Source: Dysgonomonas sp. ZJ279 | GTDB lineage: Bacteria; Bacteroidota; Bacteroidia; Bacteroidales; Dysgonomonadaceae | Assembly (NCBI RefSeq): GCF_011039205.1 | Contig: NZ_JAAKEL010000009.1 | Span: 48,808-112,807 of the forward strand | DNA length: 64,000 bases | Direction of reading: 5' to 3' | Shown: piece after piece, positions 9,580 through 18,632 of the stretch | Numbering within the stretch: position 1 is the first letter of the stretch | Layout: each line of letters opens with the position of its first letter | The notes under the pieces: generated by a model | The model's database searches: none | What the model saw: only the letters and a program-made list of their open reading frames with translations | What the model was told of the DNA's origin: nothing | Program-made: the position numbers and the translations under genes

Positions 9580-9587
9580 TATTTTTG
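9580..9587 (+). promoter_or_regulatory. Candidate -7 box for the yicC operon; helps decide its start
   Basis: TATTTTTG matches TAnnTTTG. It lies inside the upstream extension of the yicC reading frame (which starts at 9575), so a transcript from here could only use the ATG at 9611. Confidence 0.6.
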
Positions 9588-9610
9588 TCATTCTAAAATC
9601 TGAAAATTAT

Positions 9611-10483
9611 ATGATACAATCAATGACCGGCTTCGGAAAGGCCACAGGTGAGCTAGCAAAAAGAAAAATTACTGTCGAAGTAAAGTCTCTTAATAGTAAG
9701 CAATTGGATCTTTCGGTTCGAATGCCTAATCTGTATAAGGAAAACGAAATGGCTGTGCGTAACCTTCTGGCCAGAACATTGGAACGTGGAAAAGTAGATT
9801 TTCTTATTTATATCGAAAATGTAGGAAATGAAACTACCACGCAACTCAATCAGAATATTATTGAAGCTTATCATGCTCAAATAACAGAATCTGCTACCAA
9901 GCTAGGTGTTGCTACACCACAAGACTGGTATCAGGTACTACTGCGCATGCCCGATGTGCTGAAATATGAGGCGCAAGAAGTGGACGTAGAAGAATGGGAG
10001 AGTGTATCGAAAGTAATAGATGAGGCTTTGGAGAATATGGCTGCTTTCCGCAAACAAGAAGGGGCAATGCTTCAGAAGCTTTTTGAGGAAAAAATAGCGA
10101 ATATTTCTGCTTTATTATTGGAAGTAGAATCTTACGAAGCAGAGCGCATCGACAAAGTGAAAACCCGCATAATAGAAGCGATTCAAAAAATAGATAATCT
10201 TGATTATGATAAGAACCGTTTCGAGCAAGAGATGATTTATTATATTGAAAAGCTCGATATAAACGAAGAAAAGACTCGACTGACCAATCACCTGAGCTAT
10301 TTCTTAGAAACAATAAAAACAGGTAAAGGACAAGGTAAAAAGCTAGGTTTTATCGTACAAGAAATAGGTCGCGAAATAAATACAATGGGCTCAAAATCTA
10401 ATCATGCTGAGATGCAACAAACGGTAGTGCGTATGAAAGATGAGCTGGAACAAATTAAAGAACAGATATTAAACGTTTTGTAA
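9611..10483 (+). CDS. yicC: YicC-family endoribonuclease / RNase adaptor
   Basis: A 290-residue protein with the family N-terminus MIQSMTGFGKA and the C-terminal DUF1732 region (YIEKLDINEEKTRLTNHL, then GFIVQEIGREINTMGSKSNH). YicC proteins are cytoplasmic endoribonucleases or RNase adaptors acting on small RNAs. The frame extends upstream to 9575, but the ATG at 9611 gives the family start and the extension contains a promoter box. It is the first gene of an operon with gmk, nadD, an M24 peptidase, folP and cdaA; the yicC-gmk pairing is very common in bacteria. Confidence 0.93.
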   Translation: MIQSMTGFGKATGELAKRKITVEVKSLNSKQLDLSVRMPNLYKENEMAVRNLLARTLERGKVDFLIYIENVGNETTTQLNQNIIEAYHAQITESATKLGVATPQDWYQVLLRMPDVLKYEAQEVDVEEWESVSKVIDEALENMAAFRKQEGAMLQKLFEEKIANISALLLEVESYEAERIDKVKTRIIEAIQKIDNLDYDKNRFEQEMIYYIEKLDINEEKTRLTNHLSYFLETIKTGKGQGKKLGFIVQEIGREINTMGSKSNHAEMQQTVVRMKDELEQIKEQILNVL

Positions 10484-10516
10484 TCTTTATAAAATAAATA
10501 CAAGGATAAAATAAGA

Positions 10517-11080
10517 ATGGGACATTTAGTCATATTTTCTGCTCCATCGGGTTCGGGAAAATCTACCATTGTGAATTATTTGCTTTCGCAAAATTTGAAT
10601 CTGCACTTTTCTATATCAGCTACGAGCCGCTTACCACGAGGAGAAGAGAGACATGGTGTTGAATACTATTTTCATACGCCGGAAGAATTTCGCCAAAAGA
10701 TTACAAATGGTGAGTTCCTCGAATATGAGGAAGTATATACAGATAAATTCTACGGTACACTTAAGGCGGAAGTAGAGCGCATTATAAATTCGGGAGGAAA
10801 TGTTATTTTCGATGTAGACGTTGTTGGCGGATGTAACATTAAGAAATACTATGGCGACAGGGCTTTGTCTGTTTTTATACAGCCGCCATCGGTTGAAGAA
10901 CTACGTTCCCGACTAATAGCCAGAGGCACAGACTCGCTGGAAGTAATAGAATCCCGCGTTGAAAAAGCAGAATATGAATTGACTTTTGCACCTCAGTTCG
11001 ATGTGATTATCATGAACAATGATCTAGATACAGCAAAAGCAGAGGCATTAAAAATAGTAAGTGATTTTTTAGCAGAATGA
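10517..11080 (+). CDS. gmk: Guanylate kinase
   Basis: A 187-residue kinase that phosphorylates GMP to GDP. The P-loop SAPSGSGKSTI is near residues 8-18. The GMP-binding part is SATSRLPRGEERHGVEYYF, and FLEYEEVYTDKFYGT follows; all are typical. The gene starts 33 bases after yicC and its last 4 bases overlap nadD (ATGA), indicating translational coupling. Confidence 0.98.
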   Translation: MGHLVIFSAPSGSGKSTIVNYLLSQNLNLHFSISATSRLPRGEERHGVEYYFHTPEEFRQKITNGEFLEYEEVYTDKFYGTLKAEVERIINSGGNVIFDVDVVGGCNIKKYYGDRALSVFIQPPSVEELRSRLIARGTDSLEVIESRVEKAEYELTFAPQFDVIIMNNDLDTAKAEALKIVSDFLAE

Positions 11081-11652
11081 ATATAGGCGTATTTTCGGGT
11101 TCGTTCAATCCGATACATATAGGACATGTTATTTTGGCAAACTATATTGTTGAGTTTACTGAAATAGATGAAGTATGGTTCTTGGTTAGCCCACAGAATC
11201 CATTGAAGGATAATGTCGGTTTATTGGATGAAAAGGAACGCTTTCATATGGCGCAACTGGCTCTCGAAGGATATTCACGATTGAAGGCGAGTGATTTCGA
11301 GCTGTTTCTGCCTAAACCTTCTTATACAATTAATACACTGGAGGCTCTTCAATTGGCTTATCCTGCAAATAACTTCATGCTTATTATAGGCGCTGACAAT
11401 TGGAGCAATTTTGAGGAATGGAAAGATTATGACAGAATGGTACAGGAGTACCCTATAAAGGTTTATCCCCGTGTAGGCTATCGAATCACTATTCCAACTA
11501 AATTGAGACAAAAAGTTGAAGCGCTGGAATCTCCGGTTATAGAGATTTCATCGACTTTTATTCGTGAAAGTATTGCTGTAGGTAAAAATATAAAAGCATT
11601 CTTGCCTGACAGTGTATATGAATATATTGAGAAAAATAAATTATATAGATAA
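11077..11652 (+). CDS. nadD: Nicotinate-nucleotide adenylyltransferase NadD
   Basis: A 191-residue enzyme that makes deamido-NAD from nicotinate mononucleotide and ATP. It has the nucleotidyltransferase motif GSFNPIHIGH (HxGH) at the N-terminus, the middle motif IIGADNW, and the C-terminal ISSTFIRESI motif that closes the ATP site. It overlaps gmk by 4 bases, and its stop codon overlaps the next start by 1 base, so all three are translationally coupled. Confidence 0.96.
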   Translation: MNIGVFSGSFNPIHIGHVILANYIVEFTEIDEVWFLVSPQNPLKDNVGLLDEKERFHMAQLALEGYSRLKASDFELFLPKPSYTINTLEALQLAYPANNFMLIIGADNWSNFEEWKDYDRMVQEYPIKVYPRVGYRITIPTKLRQKVEALESPVIEISSTFIRESIAVGKNIKAFLPDSVYEYIEKNKLYR

Positions 11653-12827
11653 TGGACTATCAAATAGCATTGTCGAAAGACTTAGAAATTCGTAGCCTTC
11701 GACTTCAAAAAGCGATGCAGGCGGCGAATATCGAAGCTTGTATATTGGCTACCGGTGTAAATGTGTTTTATATGACAGGGTGTATCTATAATGGATATTT
11801 TTACCTGTCGGCCGAAGGGAAACCGATACATTTTGTGAAAAGACCCGAAGGCATTGCTTTCGATAATACGATATACATCCGTAAGCCCGAACAGATAGTC
11901 GAAGAGTTACAAAACAGAGGCATAAATTTGCCTGAAACTGTTTTAATAGAAACAGATATTCTCCCTTTCGGGGAATGTATGCGTCTGATGAATACGCTGA
12001 ATATTAAAGAAGCAGCTAATGCTTCCACTTTCATGCGCAAACTGCGAAGTATAAAGACCGATTTTGAACTTTCGCAAGTGAGAGCTTGTGCACGCAAGCA
12101 CGAAGCTGTATATAAGTTGATTCCATCAGTCTTTCGAAGAGGAATGACCGATGTTGAACTTCAAATTGAGATAGAAAAACTAATGCGTTTGCATGGCTCG
12201 TTAGGTATTTTCCGTAGTTATGGTGAAAATATGGATATCTACATGGGTAGCCTTTTAGCCGGAGAAAATGCAGAAGCACCCTCACCATTCGACTATGCTT
12301 TAGGTGGTGCGGGTACAAGTCCTGTTCTACCGCTTGGTGCTAGTGGTCAGAAGTTATTGGAGAAAGAAACTATAATGGTAGACATGGCAGGTAATTATTC
12401 GCCGTGGATGACCGATATGACGCGTGTGTTCTCTGTCGGTAAAACGCTTGATCTCGCATACAGAGCGCATGAAGTATCGTGCGAAATACAAGATCGTGTT
12501 ATGGATATGGCTCGTCCGGGTACTGCTTGTTCGGAAATGTATAATATTGCGATGGAATTGGTGAAAAAGAATAATCTTGAAGCTTATTTTATGGGAACAA
12601 AACAACAGGCTAAATTTATTGGTCATGGGGTCGGTCTCGAAATAAATGAACCGCCTGTGTTAACTCCCCGCTCGAAAGAATTGCTTGAGCCGAATATCGT
12701 TTTTGCTTTAGAACCTAAATTTGTGATTCCCGAAGTAGGTGCTGTTGGTGTTGAAAATACTTTTGTAGTAACTGAAGATGGAATAGAAAAAATAACGATA
12801 TTGGAAGAAAATATAATCGAACTGTAA
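11652..12827 (+). CDS. M24-family (Xaa-Pro) metallopeptidase
   Basis: A 391-residue pita-bread peptidase with an N-terminal creatinase-like domain (to about 140) and a C-terminal catalytic domain. All five metal ligands are visible: Asp in MVDMAG, Asp in WMTDMTR, His in GHGVGLEINE, Glu in FALEPKF and Glu in VGVENTF. It cuts X-Pro amino-terminal bonds or acts as a related aminopeptidase. It shares one base with the nadD stop and one with the folP start, the tightest spacing in the operon. The exact peptide substrate is unknown. Confidence 0.92.
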   Translation: MDYQIALSKDLEIRSLRLQKAMQAANIEACILATGVNVFYMTGCIYNGYFYLSAEGKPIHFVKRPEGIAFDNTIYIRKPEQIVEELQNRGINLPETVLIETDILPFGECMRLMNTLNIKEAANASTFMRKLRSIKTDFELSQVRACARKHEAVYKLIPSVFRRGMTDVELQIEIEKLMRLHGSLGIFRSYGENMDIYMGSLLAGENAEAPSPFDYALGGAGTSPVLPLGASGQKLLEKETIMVDMAGNYSPWMTDMTRVFSVGKTLDLAYRAHEVSCEIQDRVMDMARPGTACSEMYNIAMELVKKNNLEAYFMGTKQQAKFIGHGVGLEINEPPVLTPRSKELLEPNIVFALEPKFVIPEVGAVGVENTFVVTEDGIEKITILEENIIEL

Positions 12828-13681
12828 TGCAATCAAAAACGATTAATATAAAAGGAGAGTTACTTGATTTATCTCATCCTATGGTGATGGGTATATTGAA
12901 TATTACTCCCGATTCGTTTTACGAAGGTAGTCGCAAACAAACCGAAGAACAGATAATACTTCGGGTGAATGAGATTTTATCACAAGGCGGTAAGATTATC
13001 GATATTGGAGGTCAATCTACAAGCCCGTCTTCGACTATGCTTACGAGCGAAGAAGAAATGGAACGTTTGGGTTTTGCATTGAAAGTCATTAACCGCGAAT
13101 TTCCCGATGCAATTCTATCGGTGGATACTTTCTATAGCAATACAGCTCGCCGTTGTGTAGAAGAGTATGGAGTTGCTATTATCAATGATATATCAGGTGG
13201 AGAGATCGATAAGAATATGTTTGAAACGGTGGCCGATCTGAAAGTGCCTTATATATTAATGCATATGCGTGGAACTCCTCAAACTATGCAGAAGCAAACG
13301 AAATATGATAATCTGATTCAGGATATATTCTATTATTTCTCACAGAAAATAGCAGAGTTGCATTTATTGGGAGTGAACGATGTAATTATCGATCCCGGAT
13401 TTGGCTTTAGTAAAACTGTAAAGCAGAATTATGAGTTGATGGCATCTCTTAAGGGATTTGATATTTTCGACCTACCTCTCCTCGTGGGTATCTCGCGAAA
13501 ATCGATGATTTATAATTTATTAGGAATAAATCCTACTGAAAGTTTAAATGGTACGACAGTTTTAAATACATTTGCTATTCAGAACGGTGCGAATATTCTT
13601 CGTGTACACGATGTGAGGGAAGCAGTAGAATCTATTCAAATAATAGAAACACTTGATAATTTAAGCAAAGGATTATGTTAG
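12827..13681 (+). CDS. folP: Dihydropteroate synthase FolP
   Basis: A 284-residue TIM-barrel enzyme of folate synthesis that joins p-aminobenzoate to dihydropterin pyrophosphate and is the sulfonamide target. Signature motifs are VMGILNITPDSFYEGSR, IIDIGGQSTSPSS, IIDPGFGFSKT and GISRKSMI. It starts on the last base of the peptidase stop codon and overlaps cdaA by 7 bases. The folP-cdaA arrangement is common in Bacteroidota. Confidence 0.97.
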   Translation: MQSKTINIKGELLDLSHPMVMGILNITPDSFYEGSRKQTEEQIILRVNEILSQGGKIIDIGGQSTSPSSTMLTSEEEMERLGFALKVINREFPDAILSVDTFYSNTARRCVEEYGVAIINDISGGEIDKNMFETVADLKVPYILMHMRGTPQTMQKQTKYDNLIQDIFYYFSQKIAELHLLGVNDVIIDPGFGFSKTVKQNYELMASLKGFDIFDLPLLVGISRKSMIYNLLGINPTESLNGTTVLNTFAIQNGANILRVHDVREAVESIQIIETLDNLSKGLC

Positions 13682-14469
13682 AGCCTTTTGGAATAAAAGA
13701 TATAATTGATGTACTATTGGTAGCAATAGTTATGTATCAATTGTACAATCTTGTTGCCAAATCCGGTACAGGAGCTATATTCAAAGGAGTACTAGCTTTT
13801 ATGATTCTTTGGATACTTGTGTCGCAGGTATTTCAGATGCGCTTGATGGGGGCTATTCTCGATAAATTTGTAAGCATCGGGTTATTTGTTCTTATCATTA
13901 TTTTTCAGGATGAGATCAGGCGTTTTCTGATGTCACTGGGCTCAAATAAAACATTTCGATTCTTTGCTAAGATATTCAGTTCTAAAGACTCCGGCGATTT
14001 GTCGGACACAATTGTTACACCTCTTGTTTTGGCGTGCATGAATATGGCGAAAACTTACACGGGGGCATTGATTGTAATAGAGCAGGAAATGAAGTTGAGC
14101 AGTTTCGAGCAAACAGGCGAAATGCTTAATGCGGAGATAAGTACACGATTAATAGAAAACATTTTCTTCAAAAATACGCCCTTGCATGATGGTGCGATGA
14201 TAATAGCTGATAATAGAATCAAGGCTGCCGGATGTATTCTGCCTATTTCTCAAAATCAGGATCTGCCAAAGTCGCTGGGATTAAGGCATAGAGCTGCATT
14301 AGGTATCTCGCAGGAAACAGATGCCAAAGTGATTATCGTTTCCGAAGAAAGGGGTAAAATTTCATTTGCCAGCGGCGGAGAAATCCAGACAAATGTTACT
14401 CCCGAAAAACTACAAGAACTATTAATGGGTACAATGGAAGAAAAGAGTAATAAGAAAGGGCGAAAATAA
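13675..14469 (+). CDS. cdaA: Diadenylate cyclase CdaA
   Basis: A 264-residue membrane-bound cyclase that makes c-di-AMP from two ATP. About three N-terminal membrane helices (residues 10-85) precede the DisA_N domain, with the catalytic LHDGAMII motif and LRHRAALGISQETDAKVIIVSEE further on. The C-terminal tail is basic. No cdaR-type regulator follows. It is the last gene of the yicC operon, so c-di-AMP production is tied to GMP phosphorylation, NAD and folate synthesis at the transcript level. It converges with the hemerythrin gene 3 bases away. Confidence 0.96.
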   Translation: MLEPFGIKDIIDVLLVAIVMYQLYNLVAKSGTGAIFKGVLAFMILWILVSQVFQMRLMGAILDKFVSIGLFVLIIIFQDEIRRFLMSLGSNKTFRFFAKIFSSKDSGDLSDTIVTPLVLACMNMAKTYTGALIVIEQEMKLSSFEQTGEMLNAEISTRLIENIFFKNTPLHDGAMIIADNRIKAAGCILPISQNQDLPKSLGLRHRAALGISQETDAKVIIVSEERGKISFASGGEIQTNVTPEKLQELLMGTMEEKSNKKGRK

Positions 14470-14472
14470 GAC

Positions 14473-15177
14473 TTATTTTTCTAACCTCTTTTTCTCTATT
14501 TGCTTTACTCGTGGTATAACCAAACTATCTTCTATAAATGTATGTGCTTCCAGTTCTTCTTCCGACATATATAGTTCCATTAAAATATTTACCATAAGTA
14601 TTTGGTCTGTTGTACCCGAAACGTATTTCATCAATATTTGTTTCAGGTCGTTCATCTTACCTTCTATATCATTATGCCTCTCTTCAAAGATGTTGATCGA
14701 GTACTGATCTAGATTATCTTCGTTTATGAGTGAGTATACATAAGGAAACACCACTTCATCTTCGTATTGCATATGCTCAAATACCTCTTTAGTATAATTA
14801 TCAAAAAAGTTGAGAACTATATTTTGGAGCCTTTTATCGGAAGATTCGAACACCATTTCGAGCTTACGGCGTATGTTTGGTAATCTCTGATCGAGAAAAT
14901 AATGATGCGAATTTTTCAGATAGTGTAAGAATGGAGCCAAAGGTAATGACTCGAAAGTATGCTGTATATCTGTAATGGATTTATTCGATTGATAGTTCGC
15001 CAGGAATAAAAAACAATTGGTGTCAAAATTATTTTCCTGACAAACGGCATCTACACTTTTCTCGCCAAATCCCAAAGATATATTAAGGCGGTTTAGAAGT
15101 AGCAGCAATCGATAATCGGAATCAATCAGATCCGACATTTTCATTGACTTCTTAAACACAATAGTTATATTTTGCAT
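14473..15177 (-). CDS. Hemerythrin-like di-iron protein (Ric/YtfE-like)
   Basis: A 234-residue protein. The N-terminal ~85 residues (MKMSDLIDSDYRLLLLLNRLNISLGFGEKS...) resemble the ScdA_N-type domain of repair-of-iron-centres proteins. The C-terminal four-helix domain has the ligand pattern SHHYF, FEHMQYEDEVVFPYV, EERHNDI and EELEAHTFIEDSLVIPRV, which supplies the His and Glu residues for a di-iron site. Family members bind oxygen or nitric oxide or repair damaged Fe-S clusters. It follows a LuxR-type regulator on the same strand after 12 bases, so the pair is probably one transcript. Confidence 0.85.
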   Translation of the reverse strand: MQNITIVFKKSMKMSDLIDSDYRLLLLLNRLNISLGFGEKSVDAVCQENNFDTNCFLFLANYQSNKSITDIQHTFESLPLAPFLHYLKNSHHYFLDQRLPNIRRKLEMVFESSDKRLQNIVLNFFDNYTKEVFEHMQYEDEVVFPYVYSLINEDNLDQYSINIFEERHNDIEGKMNDLKQILMKYVSGTTDQILMVNILMELYMSEEELEAHTFIEDSLVIPRVKQIEKKRLEK

Positions 15178-15189
15178 AGCAATTAATTT

Positions 15190-15798
15190 TTATTCGTCCT
15201 GATATTTTATTTCGGAAATGTCAATAAGTTTGTTGATGATGGCATAAATAGTCAATCCTGAAATACTGTGTACTTTAAGCTTTCGCGTAATATTTCGTCT
15301 GTGCGTTATAGCTGTATGGATAGATATGTTATGATGGTCGGCAATTTCTTTATTGCTCATCCCTTTCACCACGCTTATCAATATTTCTTTTTCTCTATCA
15401 CTTAAACCTTCTAACTCTGCCTGATTATTTTGTTCCTTATTCAAACAAGCAAGAAGTATCTCCTCTATTTTAGACTCAGAATCATTAATTCTGATGACTG
15501 CGTCGTATGATTTATAAAACTGCTCATCAATCAGGTTGTACACCAGTGCTATGATAGCCGTTTGTTTATTCAAATTAAGTTGTTGGCGAATGTTATGTTT
15601 AGCTGTATGCCCCAATAGCATAGGATTAATCAATACAGCATCCGGACGTAAAATATCAAGTTGATAATTAATGTCCTCCATTTCTTTCAGTTCCACAACC
15701 TTCGATACACTAGCTAGTTGCGATAGTACATATACGAGTCCTTTGCGAATAATGTACGATGTCTCTGCAACAGCAAGTACTTTCTTTGTATTTGGCAT
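15190..15798 (-). CDS. LuxR-family regulator with a degenerate receiver domain
   Basis: A 202-residue protein with a receiver-like N-terminal half and a C-terminal LuxR/NarL helix-turn-helix (LSDREKEILISVVKGMSNKEIADHHNIS, then the recognition-helix region TAITHRRNITRKLKV). The receiver looks unable to be phosphorylated: the site where the acceptor Asp should be reads VLINPM (Asn at residue 58), the acidic pocket near residue 12 has only a Glu, and the usual strand-5 Lys region reads DAVIRIND. No histidine kinase is nearby. It probably senses by another route and may control the hemerythrin gene that follows. Confidence 0.85.
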   Translation of the reverse strand: MPNTKKVLAVAETSYIIRKGLVYVLSQLASVSKVVELKEMEDINYQLDILRPDAVLINPMLLGHTAKHNIRQQLNLNKQTAIIALVYNLIDEQFYKSYDAVIRINDSESKIEEILLACLNKEQNNQAELEGLSDREKEILISVVKGMSNKEIADHHNISIHTAITHRRNITRKLKVHSISGLTIYAIINKLIDISEIKYQDE

Positions 15799-15929
15799 CT
15801 TCTGATAGTTCCTTATATAGAATGGTTCTTTATAATGAGCAAATTACGTTATAAAATCTGGTATAAACAAATCTTATAACTAATAATATAAATCTATCAT
15901 AGATGTTCGCTATTAAACAATAATTATGG

Positions 15930-15937
15930 TAGCTTTG
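15930..15937 (+). promoter_or_regulatory. Candidate -7 box for the DUF2156-GNAT pair
   Basis: TAGCTTTG matches TAnnTTTG, 31 bases before the ATG at 15969. No clear -33 element is seen. Confidence 0.45.
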
Positions 15938-15968
15938 TTTTGCTAATGGAAATTTTCAAAACCATTTT

Positions 15969-16868
15969 ATGATCAACTTTAAACAAATAGAACTGTCTGA
16001 TAAAAAAGAGATGGATGCCTGTTTTGCGGGCAATACATATAGGGCCTGTGACTTTTGCTTTACAAATCTTTATGCATGGAATGCTAAATTCAAAACAGTG
16101 TTCGCAGTCGTGCATCAAACTATTTTTCTTCGGTTTGTAGATTCTAACGGGGAAATTTATTATATGATGCCTATTGGCAAAATGCCTCTTACTGATGCTT
16201 TTGCCTTAATAATGCAAGATGCAAAAGACAATAAGATCCCTTTTCAGATGAAAGGTATTTCTCTTAAAATGTGGGAGCTTATTAAGCACGAAATGCCCGG
16301 CCAATTTCAGTATATATGCGACCGTGATAATGATGAATACATATATTTATCGGAAAAGCTAATCAAACTTTCGGGTAAGAAATTGCAAAGTAAACGCAAT
16401 CATATCAATCGGTTCAAAGCGGATCATCCCGATTGGGAGTATTTCCCCTTGACAACTCCTGCTGAGCTGAACGAATGTATTGATATGCTCGATGAATGGG
16501 AAGGTAATAATATCCCTAAGGCTCAGAAAACTCTTCAATATGATTATATTGCAACCAAAATAATGCTCGAAAACTTCGATTATCTTCAATTGAGGGGAGG
16601 CGCTGTCAGAGTAAATGGCAAGATTGTTGCATTCTCGATAGGCGAGCCATTAACAAAAGATTCATTCGTGGTGCATGTAGAGAAAGCCTTTGGTGAGATC
16701 AACGGTGCATATACGATCATCAATCAGCAGTTCATAGAGCATGAAGCATCAGAATTTATGTATGTCAATCGCGAAGAGGATATGGGAATAGACAATCTTC
16801 GTAAAGCTAAAATGTCGTACCATCCTGATATACTTTTACAGGAAGGGATATTGAAACCAATCAAATGA
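15969..16868 (+). CDS. DUF2156 (phosphatidylglycerol lysyltransferase-like) protein
   Basis: A 299-residue soluble protein of the DUF2156 family, which has two GNAT-like folds and is related to the catalytic domain of MprF-type aminoacyl-phosphatidylglycerol synthases. Visible family segments are the N-terminal CDFCFTNLYAWN, KLSGKKLQSKRNHINRF, and the C-terminal FVVHVEKAFGEINGAYTIINQQF with MYVNREEDMGIDNLRKAK. It lacks the membrane part of MprF, so it may transfer an acyl or aminoacyl group to a soluble or peptide acceptor. It overlaps the following GNAT gene by 4 bases. Confidence 0.85.
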   Translation: MINFKQIELSDKKEMDACFAGNTYRACDFCFTNLYAWNAKFKTVFAVVHQTIFLRFVDSNGEIYYMMPIGKMPLTDAFALIMQDAKDNKIPFQMKGISLKMWELIKHEMPGQFQYICDRDNDEYIYLSEKLIKLSGKKLQSKRNHINRFKADHPDWEYFPLTTPAELNECIDMLDEWEGNNIPKAQKTLQYDYIATKIMLENFDYLQLRGGAVRVNGKIVAFSIGEPLTKDSFVVHVEKAFGEINGAYTIINQQFIEHEASEFMYVNREEDMGIDNLRKAKMSYHPDILLQEGILKPIK

Positions 16869-17716
16869 TACAGTTTGCAAATAAAGAAATAACTCCTTTG
16901 GTACGTCAAATGTGGAAAATCTGCTTTGATGATACAGATCAGTTTATGGATCTTTATTTCTCGAATAAATACAGAGAAGGAAATACGCTTGTCTATTTTG
17001 AAGAGAATAGACCGGTAGCTTCGTTGCAGATGTTACCTTACACGATTACTTTTTACGGAGAAAATATTCCTTTTTACTATCTGGCGGGATTATGTACTTT
17101 ACCTGAGTATAGAAAGAAGGGATATATGGCACAGCTTATTTATAAGTCTCATCAATTGATATTAGATAGAGGAGTTGCCTTGTCCATTCTTATTCCTGCC
17201 GAAGATTGGCTGTATGGATTTTACGAAAAATATGGTTACGAACAAGTCTTTGAAAAGGGAGAAGAACCGCTGCCTTCATTAAAAGATATAATAAATACCA
17301 CTTCTGGCATAGAAGATGCTTATCAGCTATTTAGCTCCTTGTATGGGACTAAAGATTTTTGTGTTCAGAAAAGTTTTGCCGATTTTAAAACAATCATAGA
17401 AGATTCGAAAGAGGACGATTATCCTGCTAAAACCAATTTGTCGGCAATGGCTTGCATCATTGATCCTAAAAAGCTTTTATCTATCTATGCACGGAAAAAT
17501 ACCGATAAAACTTTTTCAATAAAAGTGGACGAGCATATTTTTAGAGTAGAAAATGGTCGGTGTTCTGAAATAGCCGCTACAGAGTCGGTCGATTTTAATG
17601 TAGATATTCGTTTGCTTTGCCGTCTTTTATTTGGCTATAAGACCGGTGAATTGGATGAAAAGTATAAGACATATTTTCCGTTACATCATCCTGTAATAAA
17701 TCTGATGTTAGAATAA
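16865..17716 (+). CDS. GNAT-family N-acetyltransferase (Eis-like)
   Basis: A 283-residue acetyltransferase. The acetyl-CoA region is YLAGLCTLPEYRKKGYMAQLIYKSH (about 77-100), followed by the Eis-like LSILIPAEDWLYGFYEKYGYE. The C-terminal ~100 residues resemble a sterol-carrier-like domain, as in Eis proteins. It is translationally coupled to the DUF2156 gene upstream, and this pairing of two GNAT-fold enzymes suggests action on one substrate. The substrate is unknown. Confidence 0.85.
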   Translation: MIQFANKEITPLVRQMWKICFDDTDQFMDLYFSNKYREGNTLVYFEENRPVASLQMLPYTITFYGENIPFYYLAGLCTLPEYRKKGYMAQLIYKSHQLILDRGVALSILIPAEDWLYGFYEKYGYEQVFEKGEEPLPSLKDIINTTSGIEDAYQLFSSLYGTKDFCVQKSFADFKTIIEDSKEDDYPAKTNLSAMACIIDPKKLLSIYARKNTDKTFSIKVDEHIFRVENGRCSEIAATESVDFNVDIRLLCRLLFGYKTGELDEKYKTYFPLHHPVINLMLE

Positions 17717-17717
17717 A

Positions 17718-18542
17718 TCAGAATTCTCTTAATCCTGATGCCTTATATCTGCTTAGAGCTTCCAGTTTTACATCTTTCCCAATTACCACACCATTATCCG
17801 AAAGAGCCTTCTCCACAGTGCTATATGCTAATTCAGGGTGATTATTATCTTGACTAAGATGACACAACCAGATATTTCGTAGTTTTTCGCTATAAATACT
17901 CGAAATAAATTCGGCTGATAGTTTATTGCTTAGATGCCCCATGCCACAAGAGATGCGTTGTTTCAAGTGATAAGGATATTTACCATTTTGGAGCATGTCT
18001 TCGTCGTAATTAGCTTCGATTACCAGATGTGTTGCTTTACTCGCATAAGATCTTATAGTATCAGTTATTCTGCCTATATCGGTGATGAGTACAAAATCCT
18101 GATCGTTAAATTGAATGTGGTAGCCCACATTTTCTATACTATCGTGAGGTACATCGAATGCCGTAATCTGGAAATCACGAATCGAAAAAATCTCTTCTTT
18201 ATTAATAACTCTACGAGAGGTAATGAGATTTGCATTCAGATATTTATTCCTTCTGATTCCATCATGAACACCTTCGGTAGTGTACACAGGTATTGCTAGT
18301 TTATCACCAAGGCATCCTACGGTTTTGATATGATCGGCATGGTCGTGAGTAATCAGTATGGCAATAATCTTTTCCATTGCAATGCCATATTCATGCAGTG
18401 TTTTTTTAATAGTACGGATGCCGACTCCTGCGTCGATGAGTATTCCATACTCTTTGGTACCCAAGTAATAGCAGTTGCCGCTACTGCCACTGCCTAAGCT
18501 GAAAAATTTATATTTTGATTGAGAAAATAAATCGTATTGCAT
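17718..18542 (-). CDS. MBL-fold metallo-hydrolase, WalJ/YycJ-like
   Basis: A 274-residue metallo-beta-lactamase-fold protein. After the N-terminal KFFSLGSGSSGNCYYLG comes the metal-binding THDHADHI motif, then VPHDSIENVGYHI and the distal LVIEANYDEDML and HLSQDNNHPE ligand segments. YycJ-type proteins are exonucleases linked to DNA metabolism and cell-wall control. The frame runs upstream to 18608, but the ATG at 18542 gives the family start and the extension crosses the neighbouring terminator. Its stop is 1 base from that of the convergent GNAT gene. Confidence 0.9.
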   Translation of the reverse strand: MQYDLFSQSKYKFFSLGSGSSGNCYYLGTKEYGILIDAGVGIRTIKKTLHEYGIAMEKIIAILITHDHADHIKTVGCLGDKLAIPVYTTEGVHDGIRRNKYLNANLITSRRVINKEEIFSIRDFQITAFDVPHDSIENVGYHIQFNDQDFVLITDIGRITDTIRSYASKATHLVIEANYDEDMLQNGKYPYHLKQRISCGMGHLSNKLSAEFISSIYSEKLRNIWLCHLSQDNNHPELAYSTVEKALSDNGVVIGKDVKLEALSRYKASGLREF

Positions 18543-18570
18543 AATAAACACAAAGGTATAAGAGTCTGCA

Positions 18571-18609
18571 AATAAAAAAGGTGTTTGTAACGTTAAAGTT
18601 ATAAACACC
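18571..18609 (-). terminator. Rho-independent terminator of the yjdM-like gene
   Basis: Twelve-base-pair stem (18580-18591 with 18598-18609; one G-T wobble), 6-base loop, followed on the minus strand by a run of six T. It lies 23 bases after the stop of the gene at 18633 and upstream of the WalJ-type gene. Confidence 0.88.
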
Positions 18610-18632
18610 CCGTATATTTTTTGTTGAAGTTA

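Noticed and set aside
9912..10313. 133-codon antisense frame inside yicC
   Set aside because: No start context or family similarity, and fully covered by a conserved gene on the other strand.
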